Assembly (NCBI GenBank): GCA_050694175.1
Contig: JBOGXA010000004.1
Coordinates: 109,269-173,268, forward strand
DNA: 64,000 nucleotides
Direction: 5' to 3'
Origin: JBOGXA01 sp050694175
GTDB lineage: Bacteria; Actinomycetota; CADDZG01; WHSQ01
Both the position numbers and the translations under genes were made by a program. The notes below the pieces were generated by a model that did not search any database, was not told the DNA's origin, and saw only the letters and a program-made list of their open reading frames with translations. Position 1 is the first letter of the stretch. Each line of letters opens with the position of its first letter. Shown piece by piece: positions 24,444-32,392 of this stretch.

Positions 24444-25595
24444 GTGCCGTCACACAGCGATGTGCGGCCCACCGTCCTAATACTGGGCCATCAAAGGGAT
24501 TTCGCGAACGCCGCTCGCCGGCATCTCGGCGGTCGTTTCGTTTTTGTAGGGGCCCTCGGCGAGGGTGATTCGCCCGGGGGCGATCACGACGGGCCCGACG
24601 CAATCGTCCTCGATGTCGAACCCCCCGCCGATCCCGCCGAGGTCCTCGACGACCTCGAGTCCGCGGCCCCCATGGACGTCCCAATAGTGCTGATAACGGA
24701 GGCTTCCGGGGAGTCGGAGCGCGCGTCCCTGCTCGAGCGGGGGGCGCTCGACGTCCTCGACCGATCGGTTGCCTGGGATGAGCTCGGAGCTCGCCTTCAG
24801 ACCGCGGTGCGACTGCGCGAGCGATTGCGCGAGCTGCGCCTCGAATCCGGGAAAGACGCACTGACAACGCTGCCCGATCGCGAACGTTTCGGCGAACGCA
24901 TCGAACAGGAGGTGGCGAGGTCGTCGCGGAGCCGGGCACCGTTGTCGGTACTGATCCTCGACGTGGACCGGATGGCGGGCGTCAACGCGCGGCTGGGGCA
25001 CAGAGCTGGTGACGGCCTCCTCGCGCTCGTTGCACAGACACTCCGTTCCTCTCTCCGCCTGTCGGATTCGCTGTTTCGGTGGGGCGGGGACGAGTTCGCG
25101 GCGATCCTGCCCGACACGACAATCGGGACCGCGCGTGTGGTAGCAGAACGCGTGCTCGGGCTCGTGCGCGCCGTCCACTCCGATGCCTCCGGACGGTGGC
25201 ATGTGGCGGTGGGCCGAGCCGCTCGTCCGGAGACGAGTGCCTCAATCGGAGTCGCGGAGCTGTCACCCGGTCGAACGGCTCGCGACTTCCTCGCGAGGGC
25301 CGAGCAGGCGCTCGGCCGGGCGCGCGATTCGGGCGGCAACCAAGTGTGGAGGGCAGACGACCGGCGCAAGAGCGCGATCAGCACGAGCGCGCTGGCTGCC
25401 GATCTCACCGACCGCGAGCGTGTCGTGCTCGAGCACCTCGCGAACAGGGGAACCGATCGGGAGATAGCCAATCGGATGAGGATCAGCGTCGGAACCGTAC
25501 GAAGCCACAAGGCCCGCATCCGGCGAAAACTTCAGATCCCGCCGGACGTGCGCCTTGCGGACTTCGCGCGTGCACATCTCGACGAACTGCAGTGA
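24444..25595 (+). CDS. Degenerate receiver - GGDEF - LuxR-HTH fusion
   Basis: About 383 aa from the GTG at 24444 (GGGGAG at 6-nt spacing); an ATG at 24399 has no ribosome-binding site. Numbering from 24399: a receiver-like domain (24-140) keeps the phosphoacceptor position D72 (IVLDVEPP) but lacks the acidic pair and the conserved Lys. A diguanylate cyclase domain (about 150-310) has an intact RWGGDEF (230-234). A C-terminal GerE/LuxR helix-turn-helix carries LTDRERVVLEHLANRGTDRE and VGTVRSHKARIRRKL. It couples a c-di-GMP-type catalytic domain to DNA binding in one chain. Confidence 0.85.
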   Translation: MPSHSDVRPTVLILGHQRDFANAARRHLGGRFVFVGALGEGDSPGGDHDGPDAIVLDVEPPADPAEVLDDLESAAPMDVPIVLITEASGESERASLLERGALDVLDRSVAWDELGARLQTAVRLRERLRELRLESGKDALTTLPDRERFGERIEQEVARSSRSRAPLSVLILDVDRMAGVNARLGHRAGDGLLALVAQTLRSSLRLSDSLFRWGGDEFAAILPDTTIGTARVVAERVLGLVRAVHSDASGRWHVAVGRAARPETSASIGVAELSPGRTARDFLARAEQALGRARDSGGNQVWRADDRRKSAISTSALAADLTDRERVVLEHLANRGTDREIANRMRISVGTVRSHKARIRRKLQIPPDVRLADFARAHLDELQ

Positions 25596-25611
25596 GAGAG
25601 GGAGCGCGGCT

Positions 25612-26400
25612 CTAGAAAAGCCCCGTGTACCCGTCCAGCAACGGTCTCCCCGCGAACACCGCGACGATCGTCCCCAGAGCCATGAACGGTCCGAACGGGA
25701 CCTGGCTCTTGCGCCCGCTCCCGGTCACCATCATCACGGCGATCCCCGCCACCGCTCCTATCAGAAACGAGAGGAACATCCCAACGAGTACCAGCCCGTA
25801 GCCGTCGAGCCACCCGAGCACCGTTCCGAGGACGAACGCCAGCTTGATGTCGCCGCCGCCCATTCCGGCGGGATAGACCAGTGCAACGACAAAGAAGAAG
25901 CCACCAAAGATCGCCGCCCCGATTGCCGCATCGAGCAGCCGGTCGGCCTCGTCCCTCGCGATGGCGATGGCGATCAGCGCGATCCAGGTGACCACGAAAG
26001 TCGGGTACACGATCTTGTCCGGCAGGAGCTTGTGGTCGAGATCGATCACGCTCAACACGACCAGGGCCCAGAAGAGTCCGGCAAGAACGACTCCTTCTGC
26101 GGTGAGACCGAACTTCCAGGCCACAAGCGCGAACAAAACCGCGACGGCCGCTTCGGTGAGCGGATACCGGAGCGAGATGCGAGCCCCGCAACCCCGGCAG
26201 CGACCCCCCAAAACCATGTAGCTCACCACGGGGATGTTGTCCACTGCCGTGATCGTCCGGCCGCAGTGGGGGCACTTGCTCCGCCCCTTCACGATGCTTT
26301 CCTTCCGGGGAAGCCGATGCGCTGCAACGGTCGCGAAGCTTCCGAAGATCAACCCGAGGACGGCCGCGCCAGCGACCAGAAAGAGCTCGGAGGCCTCCAA
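25612..26400 (-). CDS. Prepilin peptidase (type IV, A24 family)
   Basis: Protein of 262 aa with about eight transmembrane helices. It has the N-terminal methylase-type domain with two zinc-knuckle pairs (CPHCG and CRGCG) and the two catalytic aspartates in DLDHKLLPD and GGGDIK. It cleaves and N-methylates type IV or Tad-like prepilins at the inner face of the membrane. No pilin genes are in the window. A response regulator gene follows upstream on the same strand. Confidence 0.93.
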   Translation of the reverse strand: MEASELFLVAGAAVLGLIFGSFATVAAHRLPRKESIVKGRSKCPHCGRTITAVDNIPVVSYMVLGGRCRGCGARISLRYPLTEAAVAVLFALVAWKFGLTAEGVVLAGLFWALVVLSVIDLDHKLLPDKIVYPTFVVTWIALIAIAIARDEADRLLDAAIGAAIFGGFFFVVALVYPAGMGGGDIKLAFVLGTVLGWLDGYGLVLVGMFLSFLIGAVAGIAVMMVTGSGRKSQVPFGPFMALGTIVAVFAGRPLLDGYTGLF

Positions 26401-26415
26401 CCTAGATGGCCGCCA

Positions 26416-26787
26416 CTATTCGGGCGCCCCGATGTGATGCTCGATCCGCGCCAGAAGCGCCTCGGCCTCAAACGGCTTCATGATCACGTCGTCGGATCCG
26501 ATCTGATCGTCGAAGATCTGGTGCGCGTCGGGTTTCCCGGTGACAACGACGATCGGGATTCCTGCGGTTGCCGGATGCTCCTTCATCTCGTCGAACATCC
26601 TTCCGCCGGAGACATCGGGCATCATCAGATCCAGCAGGATCAGATCGGGTTTGCGGAACTCGGCCTTCGTTAGCCCCTCGAGGCCATCGCGCGCCTCCAT
26701 GACCTCGTAGCCGTGTTGTTCGAGGATGAACTTCTCGAGCTCTCTAACGGCTTCTTCGTCCTCGACGATTAGGATGCTCTTCGACAT
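26416..26787 (-). CDS. Single-domain response regulator
   Basis: About 123 aa from the ATG at 26787 (a TTG at 26796 is also in frame). CheY fold with the acidic pair in VEDEE, phosphoacceptor D53 (LILLDLMMP), VVVTGK and MKPFEAE. No output domain. It is on the same strand as, and just upstream of, the prepilin peptidase, which hints at pilus or surface-motility control. Its start codon overlaps the start of the divergent FlgM-like ORF. Confidence 0.88.
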   Translation of the reverse strand: MSKSILIVEDEEAVRELEKFILEQHGYEVMEARDGLEGLTKAEFRKPDLILLDLMMPDVSGGRMFDEMKEHPATAGIPIVVVTGKPDAHQIFDDQIGSDDVIMKPFEAEALLARIEHHIGAPE

Positions 26788-27004
26788 GGAGGACAAGGTA
26801 TCAACTTCTCATCCCAGATTGCCGGTTCCCAAATCCGAGGCCGAGATCCTGCGGCTAAAGAGAGCGATAGACGGCGGCCTATATCGGGTGCCGGCAGAGA
26901 AGGTGGCCGAAGCGATCCTTAGGTGGCTCACTCCCATAGGCCGCGCACCGGCGCGGCCGGCCGGCGCCGCCCCATCACCGCTTCCACCATTCGAACCGTC
27001 CTGA
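26786..27004 (+). CDS. Possible FlgM-like (anti-sigma-28 type) small protein
   Basis: 72-codon ORF. Residues 18-43 (EILRLKRAIDGGLYRVPAEK followed by VAEAILR) closely resemble the sigma-binding C-terminal helix pair of FlgM. The C terminus is Pro/Ala-rich and overlaps the 3' end of the opposite-strand folP-like gene by 77 bp. Its ATG shares the CATG at 26785-26788 with the divergent response regulator ATG, so neither gene has room for its own leader. No ribosome-binding site is evident; it may be leaderless. The call is tentative. Confidence 0.45.
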   Translation: MEDKVSTSHPRLPVPKSEAEILRLKRAIDGGLYRVPAEKVAEAILRWLTPIGRAPARPAGAAPSPLPPFEPS

Positions 27005-27791
27005 CGGCCGGCGCTACGTCGTGCACGCGCACGATCGCCGCTCCGGAGGCAACCGACAGGGCAACGAGAGCCAGCGTCCCATCCAGCCGTTCGGGGGGTG
27101 GAAGATCGAGCGTCTCGCCGACGATGTCCTTGCGGGACGGCGCGACGAGGACCGGTCGCCCGCACGCCACGAGATCCGGCAGCCTGCGCATGATCTCGAG
27201 CGAGTGAAACGTGGTCTTGCCGAAATCGAGCCCGGGATCGACGACTATCGCGTCGCGCGCAACACCGCGGCCCTCGGCAACGGCAGCAAGCTCCTCCCAC
27301 GTCGCGAGCACATCGTCGATCACATCCTCGTAACGAGGATTGCGCGGTCTGCCGCGGATCTGCCCTCCGTGATGCATGAGGACCAGCGCCGCGTGCGTGT
27401 CCGCGCACGCGGCGGCGAGCTCCGGATCAACCAGGCCATCGACATCGTTGATCATCGCCGCTCCCGCGTCGACGGCTGCCCGCGCGATCGACGGCGTGCC
27501 GGTCTCGACCGAAACGACGACGTCGGCAGCGTCTGCCACCCCTTCGACCACGGGAAGTAGCCGGTCCATCTCCTCGGACTCGGTTACCGCCTCGCCGGGC
27601 CCGGCCTTCACCGCGCCGATGTCGAGAATGTCGGCCCCCTCAGCGACCAGGCGAAGCGCATGGTCGATCGACTCTGCGAGCCCCATACGTCCACCGTCGT
27701 AGAACGAGTCCGGCGTGCGGTTGACGATCCCCATGATGAGACAGTGGTCGAGGGCGAGCTCGCCGCGCGTGTGTTTGATCGCATCACTCAT
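26928..27791 (-). CDS. Dihydropteroate synthase family protein, FolP2-like
   Basis: Protein of 287 aa with a TIM-barrel DHPS pattern (IMGIVNRTPDSF, ADILDIGAVKAGPGE, INDVDG, DPGLDFGKT). Several catalytic-site segments differ from true DHPS: SVETG in place of SVDT, MHHGGQIRG in place of MHMxGxP, and SRKDIVGETL in place of SRKSxIG. These, together with GAVKAGPGE and the PVRGL C terminus, match the mycobacterial FolP2 branch, which is reported not to act as a DHPS. A folate role is therefore doubtful. Confidence 0.85.
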   Translation of the reverse strand: MSDAIKHTRGELALDHCLIMGIVNRTPDSFYDGGRMGLAESIDHALRLVAEGADILDIGAVKAGPGEAVTESEEMDRLLPVVEGVADAADVVVSVETGTPSIARAAVDAGAAMINDVDGLVDPELAAACADTHAALVLMHHGGQIRGRPRNPRYEDVIDDVLATWEELAAVAEGRGVARDAIVVDPGLDFGKTTFHSLEIMRRLPDLVACGRPVLVAPSRKDIVGETLDLPPPERLDGTLALVALSVASGAAIVRVHDVAPAVRTVRMVEAVMGRRRPAAPVRGLWE

Positions 27792-27823
27792 AGTGCGCCA
27801 CCGGGTCGTAGCCTAAGGGCGCC

Positions 27824-28240
27824 ATGAGCCCCGGACCCCAGATCGCAGTCGGCGCAATCGTCGTTGCCGATGGCGCCATGCTCATGGTGCAGCGCGGACA
27901 GGAGCCGGCCAAGGGACTGTGGTCGGTACCCGGGGGCCGGGTCGAAGCCGGCGAGTACCTAACGGACGCTCTCGTGCGTGAAGTGCACGAGGAGACCGGT
28001 ATCGCCATCGAGGTTGGAGAGCTGGCCGGGATCCTCGAGGTGCTGGGCGAGCAGCACTACGTGATCCTCGACTACCTTGCATCCGTGCAGGACAGACGTG
28101 AGCCCGCTCCGGGTCAGGACGCGGCCGACGCACGCTGGGTTCCGCTCGACGAGATCCCGTCGCTCGATTGCACCCCCCGGTTTATTGAGACCATGCGCGC
28201 GTGGGGCGTGCTCCCGGCCGTCGGGTCAGCAGACGAATAG
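27824..28240 (+). CDS. Nudix hydrolase
   Basis: Protein of 138 aa with a complete Nudix box from residue 37 (GGRVEAGEYL ... REVHEETGI). The preceding LMVQRGQEPAKGLWSVP is typical of MutT/ADP-ribose-type enzymes that hydrolyse nucleoside diphosphate derivatives. Substrate not predictable. It is divergent from the FolP2-like gene and overlaps the 3' end of the kinase gene by 15 bp on the opposite strand. Confidence 0.9.
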   Translation: MSPGPQIAVGAIVVADGAMLMVQRGQEPAKGLWSVPGGRVEAGEYLTDALVREVHEETGIAIEVGELAGILEVLGEQHYVILDYLASVQDRREPAPGQDAADARWVPLDEIPSLDCTPRFIETMRAWGVLPAVGSADE

Positions 28241-30073
28241 GGCCACTCGGTCGTTTTCGTAAACGGTCGAGCCGGCCAGCGGTTCGGTTTCGGCGACCAC
28301 GCTTCCGCCTGGACACGACTCCACCACCTTCACGCGCAGGCCCATGTCCTCCAACTGCCGGCGCGCGGGTCCGGCGGACTTCCCGGTGACATCGGGCATT
28401 ACCAGCTTCTCGAACTCGGGCCCGATCGAGACGTAGACCTGGATCTCAGAACCCTGCAGAGCGATCTCGCCGGTGCCCGGCGAGGTGCCGATGACTCTCC
28501 CGGGCGGCACCTTGTTGTCGTACGACTCGACCAAGGTGGCGGTGAATCCCGCCGACTTCAGCCGTGCCGTCGCCTTGTCGCCGGTTAGCTCGGCCACGTT
28601 TGGAACGTCGAGCGGCTCGGGCCCCCGGCTCACGACCAGATCGACCTCCGAGCCCCACCGGATGCGTTCCTTCAGCGGTCGCTGCGCGATGACCGTCCCG
28701 ATCCGATCCATGGAGTACTTCTTGGTGATCTCGCCTCGGATGAATCCCCGAGAGGTCAGTTTCTCCTCGGCGGCCGCAACCGCTAATCCCACGAGCGAAG
28801 GCAACTTGCGGAGCGGCGGACCCGACGACACCGTCAGCGTCACCGTCCGCCCTTCCTCGAGGGTCCCGGTCTGCGGAGACTGGGCCAGGACCTCGCCCGC
28901 GGGCTCCGCCTTGCTGCGGCTGCTCTCGACCTTCACCTCGAGGCCCAACGACTCCAGCCGCGCAGTGGCGCGCCGCTGATCGAGGTCCGTGATGAGGGGC
29001 ACTCGCACCCGGTCGGGTGCGCGCAACGCCGACACCGCCTGGACCGCCCCTGCGATCAGGACGGCCCCCACGAGGGCTGCGACCGCAGCGAGGCCACGCC
29101 GGCGCCGTTTGGAGGGGTGGGGGTGGGCACGGCGCCGGCGTTGCCTCGAGTCCAACCATTCGGTGGACTCTGCGTCGGGGATCTGGATGTCGACTGTGAT
29201 CTCCTCGAGCAAAGCCGTCAGCGGCTCTGCCTCGGGCAGGGAGCGGACCGCGAAGCGCCTCAGCTCGTCGGCCATGTACGACGCGTCCTGCCACCGCGAC
29301 CCGGGATCGACCGCGCACGCCTTGAGCACGATCTCGTCGAGCTCGACGGGGGTGAGAGGTGCCAGTGTCGACGGCGCAACCGGAGGCTCCTCGGCACGGC
29401 GCCTCATCAGATCGGCGCCGGCGCCCTGCTGTGGGGGCCGCCCCGTCAGGCACTCGGAGAGAACCGCTCCCGCGGCCCACACGTCGGAGACGTGTGTGGC
29501 TCGAAGACCAGCCGCCTGCTCGGGCGACAGGTAACGAAGGGTGCCGGGGATCACTCCGGGCATCGTGCGGTCCGCATCGGCCACGGCCGCGATCCCGAAG
29601 TCGGCCACCTTGACGCGCCCCGTTCGGGCGATGAGTACGTTCTCGGGCTTGATGTCACGATGCACCAAGCCCTCCTGGTGGGCAGCTTTGAGCGCGTCGC
29701 AGACGGCGATTGCGATCTCGACCGCATGAGCAGGCTCGAGCCACCCGCGACTCACGAGCACGTCGCGAAGATCAGTGCCGGCGACGTACTCCATCACCAT
29801 GTAGTACGTGCGATCGTCCGCGGCCCCCCAGTCGAATACGGCAACCACGTTGGGATGGGCCAGCCGGGCCGCGGCGCGCGCTTCGAGCTTGAAGCGCGCG
29901 ACCAGCTCCGGATCGGACGCAAGCGCGGGTTGCAGAACCTTGACCGCGACCGCTCGATCAAGCAACAGGTCCTGGGCGCGATAGACGTCGCCCATTCCGC
30001 CACCGGCAATGCGCGCGACCATCTGGTAGCGACCCGAAAGGACATCGCCGACGAGGTCGCGCATCAACCGCAT
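28226..30073 (-). CDS. pknB: PASTA-domain Ser/Thr protein kinase (PknB type)
   Basis: About 615 aa from the ATG at 30073 (GGAGG at 5-nt spacing). The N-terminal kinase domain has AGGGMGDVYRA, VAVKVL, the catalytic loop HRDIKPENVL, DFGIA and GTLRYLSPEQ. A basic juxtamembrane segment precedes one transmembrane helix (about 333-355). Four PASTA repeats follow outside the cell and would sense peptidoglycan fragments. It likely controls cell-wall growth. An FHA protein with a phospho-threonine-like site is encoded at 58456-59313, but no phosphatase or penicillin-binding protein is adjacent. Confidence 0.95.
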   Translation of the reverse strand: MRLMRDLVGDVLSGRYQMVARIAGGGMGDVYRAQDLLLDRAVAVKVLQPALASDPELVARFKLEARAAARLAHPNVVAVFDWGAADDRTYYMVMEYVAGTDLRDVLVSRGWLEPAHAVEIAIAVCDALKAAHQEGLVHRDIKPENVLIARTGRVKVADFGIAAVADADRTMPGVIPGTLRYLSPEQAAGLRATHVSDVWAAGAVLSECLTGRPPQQGAGADLMRRRAEEPPVAPSTLAPLTPVELDEIVLKACAVDPGSRWQDASYMADELRRFAVRSLPEAEPLTALLEEITVDIQIPDAESTEWLDSRQRRRRAHPHPSKRRRRGLAAVAALVGAVLIAGAVQAVSALRAPDRVRVPLITDLDQRRATARLESLGLEVKVESSRSKAEPAGEVLAQSPQTGTLEEGRTVTLTVSSGPPLRKLPSLVGLAVAAAEEKLTSRGFIRGEITKKYSMDRIGTVIAQRPLKERIRWGSEVDLVVSRGPEPLDVPNVAELTGDKATARLKSAGFTATLVESYDNKVPPGRVIGTSPGTGEIALQGSEIQVYVSIGPEFEKLVMPDVTGKSAGPARRQLEDMGLRVKVVESCPGGSVVAETEPLAGSTVYENDRVALFVC

Positions 30074-30112
30074 GCGCACCTCCGCACGGGTCTGCGCGCT
30101 TCAGCGGCCAGG

Positions 30113-30547
30113 TCAGCCACCCCCGTGGTAACGGCGAAGGTGATAGTCGTAGCGCTCCTCCAAGACGGCCAGGTCGCGCGCCACTTGGGATGCACGCGCC
30201 AGCGCGTCCTCCGCAGACGCTGCTCCCGCGCCGGCCGTCGATCGCACATCGGCCAACCCGGAGCGCAGATCGCGGATCGAAGCCTGCAACCTCTCGCGTA
30301 GCTCTGCCACGCGCGCTGCGATCTTCCGGCCGCGGTCGACGTCCGCCTGCAGTTCCTCGAAACTCTCGGACAGATCTGCGACCCGGTCCGCAGCCGCCCG
30401 GGCTTCTGCGCGCGCGTCCTCCGCCACCCCGGTGGCCGCGTCGAGCCGGTCGCGCGCTGCCGCCCCGAGTTCCTCGGGACCGCCGCACGCGGCGGCAAGC
30501 ACCAGTGCCACAAGCCCCAGGCACGTCCGCATGGTCCGAACGCTCAC
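30113..30547 (-). CDS. Coiled-coil lipoprotein
   Basis: About 144 aa from the GTG at 30547 (GGGGAG at 6-nt spacing); an ATG at 30553 abuts the ribosome-binding site and is less likely. Lipobox LVLAAAC, then an almost entirely helical Ala/Arg/Glu/Leu chain with heptad character (residues 25-130), so an elongated coiled coil outside the membrane. It lies 40 bp upstream of the kinase gene and may be in its operon. Confidence 0.7.
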   Translation of the reverse strand: MSVRTMRTCLGLVALVLAAACGGPEELGAAARDRLDAATGVAEDARAEARAAADRVADLSESFEELQADVDRGRKIAARVAELRERLQASIRDLRSGLADVRSTAGAGAASAEDALARASQVARDLAVLEERYDYHLRRYHGGG

Positions 30548-30577
30548 ATGCATCTCCCCGGCCGGAGTGGATTTGGA

Positions 30578-30606
30578 CTGTTAACTTTTGCATCATAAGT
30601 TAACAG
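30578..30606. promoter_or_regulatory. 10-bp inverted repeat upstream of the lipoprotein-kinase unit
   Basis: CTGTTAACTT (30578-30587) and AAGTTAACAG (30597-30606) are exact inverted copies separated by 9 nt. The element is AT-rich in a G+C-rich setting and ends about 30 bp before the lipoprotein start, a suitable position for an operator of a dimeric repressor or for a 5'-UTR hairpin. Confidence 0.5.
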
Positions 30607-30788
30607 AAATCACAAGAGAACCACCCCGGGGGCCGGTTTTGCCCCCTGCAATCCGCCCACGCCCCCTTGCCGCCCGCTGCCCGGGCAACTTTGCGCGCCC
30701 AGTCACAATCTCGAAGACAGCGCGCGCAAAGTTCGGTGGCGGCGGGGGTCGGCGGCCCCCTAGGTTGCTGCGGAGGCCGGCGGCCCCC

Positions 30789-31451
30789 TCAGGTCCCCGC
30801 GGGGGCGAGCTCGGCGACGATCGGAAGGTGGTCGGACCCGTCCGCCGGGACGGTCCACAGGCGCGCGGTCGACAGGCTCGGCCCGGTGAGGACGTAGTCG
30901 ATCTGGGGCCGCCCACGCCCCGGCCGCGAGCGCACGCGGGGCCCGGGGTCGAAACCGGCGTGGATCAGGGGGCGGAGCTCCCGCCGGGGGGCGTTCAGAT
31001 CTCCGAGAACGACGACCGGCCACGGGAGTTTTGCCGCAAGCCGGGCGACGGCCGCGATCTGGGGGCCGCGGGCGGGCTTCTGCTGGGCGAGGTGGACGGC
31101 CACGATGGTGATTCCCGCCCACCTGGCCACAATCGCCGCCCGGGCCTCCTCGTCATAGTGCCCGGGCAGGGGGTGGTATTTGGTTTCGAGCGGATCGGCG
31201 GCCGCCACGGCCACTCCGTACTCGCCGCCGCCGCGCCGAAGAGTCGGCCAGAAAACGAACTCGAGCCCGGTCGCCGCCGACAACAGGTACGGCTGGTCGA
31301 CGTTGCCCGATCGCGGCAGGTTGCGGTCCACCTCTTGCAGGGCGATGAATCCTGCGCCCGTCGCCACGATCGTGCGCGCAATCCTGTCGATGTCGATCGC
31401 ACCGTCGAGCCCCCGGCAGTGCCGGATGTTGTAAGTAGCGACGCGCGGCAT
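30789..31451 (-). CDS. Endonuclease/exonuclease/phosphatase family protein
   Basis: Protein of 220 aa with the EEP-fold motifs: ATYNIRH, ALQEVDRN, VVVLGDLNAP and a terminal GSDHLPIVAEL. These metal-dependent enzymes cleave phosphodiesters in nucleic acids, lipids or inositol phosphates. No signal peptide, so cytosolic. Substrate not predictable from sequence. Confidence 0.88.
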   Translation of the reverse strand: MPRVATYNIRHCRGLDGAIDIDRIARTIVATGAGFIALQEVDRNLPRSGNVDQPYLLSAATGLEFVFWPTLRRGGGEYGVAVAAADPLETKYHPLPGHYDEEARAAIVARWAGITIVAVHLAQQKPARGPQIAAVARLAAKLPWPVVVLGDLNAPRRELRPLIHAGFDPGPRVRSRPGRGRPQIDYVLTGPSLSTARLWTVPADGSDHLPIVAELAPAGT

Positions 31452-31489
31452 TGCCCGACCTTATTCGCGCCGTATGCGACGATTCCCCG

Positions 31490-32374
31490 ATGGACGAGAC
31501 CCCCAAACCCGACGCGGCCGTCGGCGGCGATGCGTCGGGGTCTCTCGAGCCGGCCACCGCCGAGCCCGAGGAACAGACGTATTGCTACGGTCACCCGGAC
31601 ACGCCGACGCGGCTTCGCTGCTCGCGCTGCGATCGGCCGATCTGCGGCCGCTGCGCGATCCCGGCGTCGGTCGGGCAGCACTGTCCGGAGTGCGTCGCCG
31701 AGGCCCGCCGCTCGGCACCCAAGGTCCGGTCTGCCGTACGGGCGGCCGCCCCGATGGTCGTCACGCTCCTGGTTATCAATGTTGCAGTCTTCATCCTGCA
31801 GGAGCTTCAGGGTGAGATAACCCTGAGGTTCGCGCTACGACCCACGGAGGTAGCCGACGGCGAGTGGTGGCGACTTCTGACCCCCCTCGTCCTGCACGCC
31901 GACGCATGGCACCTGGCATTCAACTGTCTCGCTCTTTACATCTACGGACCATACGTTGAGCAGGCCTTCGGGCACGGGCGTTTCGTCGCCCTGTATTTGC
32001 TTAGCGGCTTCTTTGCGTCTGCGGTTTCGTACGCGCTCGGGCCCGTGAACAAACTCGCGGTCGGTGCATCCGGAGCCATTTTCGGACTAATCGGAATCCT
32101 GGTCGTGTACGCGTACCAGAGGAGGTCGTCCACCTTCATCCGCGGGTTCCTTCAGAACCTGCTGCTCATCATCGGCATTAACCTGCTCATTGGGTTCACG
32201 TACCCGTTCATCGACAACTACGCGCACGTCGGAGGGTTGGTCGCGGGACTAGCTCTTGGCTACGGATTCGACCAGCAGGGCAAAGGTGCTCCCGCGCTAC
32301 AGGCGGCGACGGCCGTTCTCGTGTTCATCGCCGGAATCGTGCTCGTCGCCTACCAGACCCTCCAACTGGCCTGA
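31490..32374 (+). CDS. B-box-type zinc finger rhomboid protease
   Basis: Protein of 294 aa. Residues 30-70 form a cytosolic double zinc knuckle (CYGHPDTPTRLRCSRC, CGRC, CPEC) like the B-box-type finger found in some bacterial rhomboids. Six transmembrane helices follow with the rhomboid catalytic dyad: GASGAIFG (S194) and the later NYAHVGG (H246). It cleaves membrane-spanning substrates. The start at 31490 has no strong ribosome-binding site, so it is uncertain by a few codons. Confidence 0.9.
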   Translation: MDETPKPDAAVGGDASGSLEPATAEPEEQTYCYGHPDTPTRLRCSRCDRPICGRCAIPASVGQHCPECVAEARRSAPKVRSAVRAAAPMVVTLLVINVAVFILQELQGEITLRFALRPTEVADGEWWRLLTPLVLHADAWHLAFNCLALYIYGPYVEQAFGHGRFVALYLLSGFFASAVSYALGPVNKLAVGASGAIFGLIGILVVYAYQRRSSTFIRGFLQNLLLIIGINLLIGFTYPFIDNYAHVGGLVAGLALGYGFDQQGKGAPALQAATAVLVFIAGIVLVAYQTLQLA

Positions 32375-32392
32375 TCGCAGCCCGCTGGGGCG

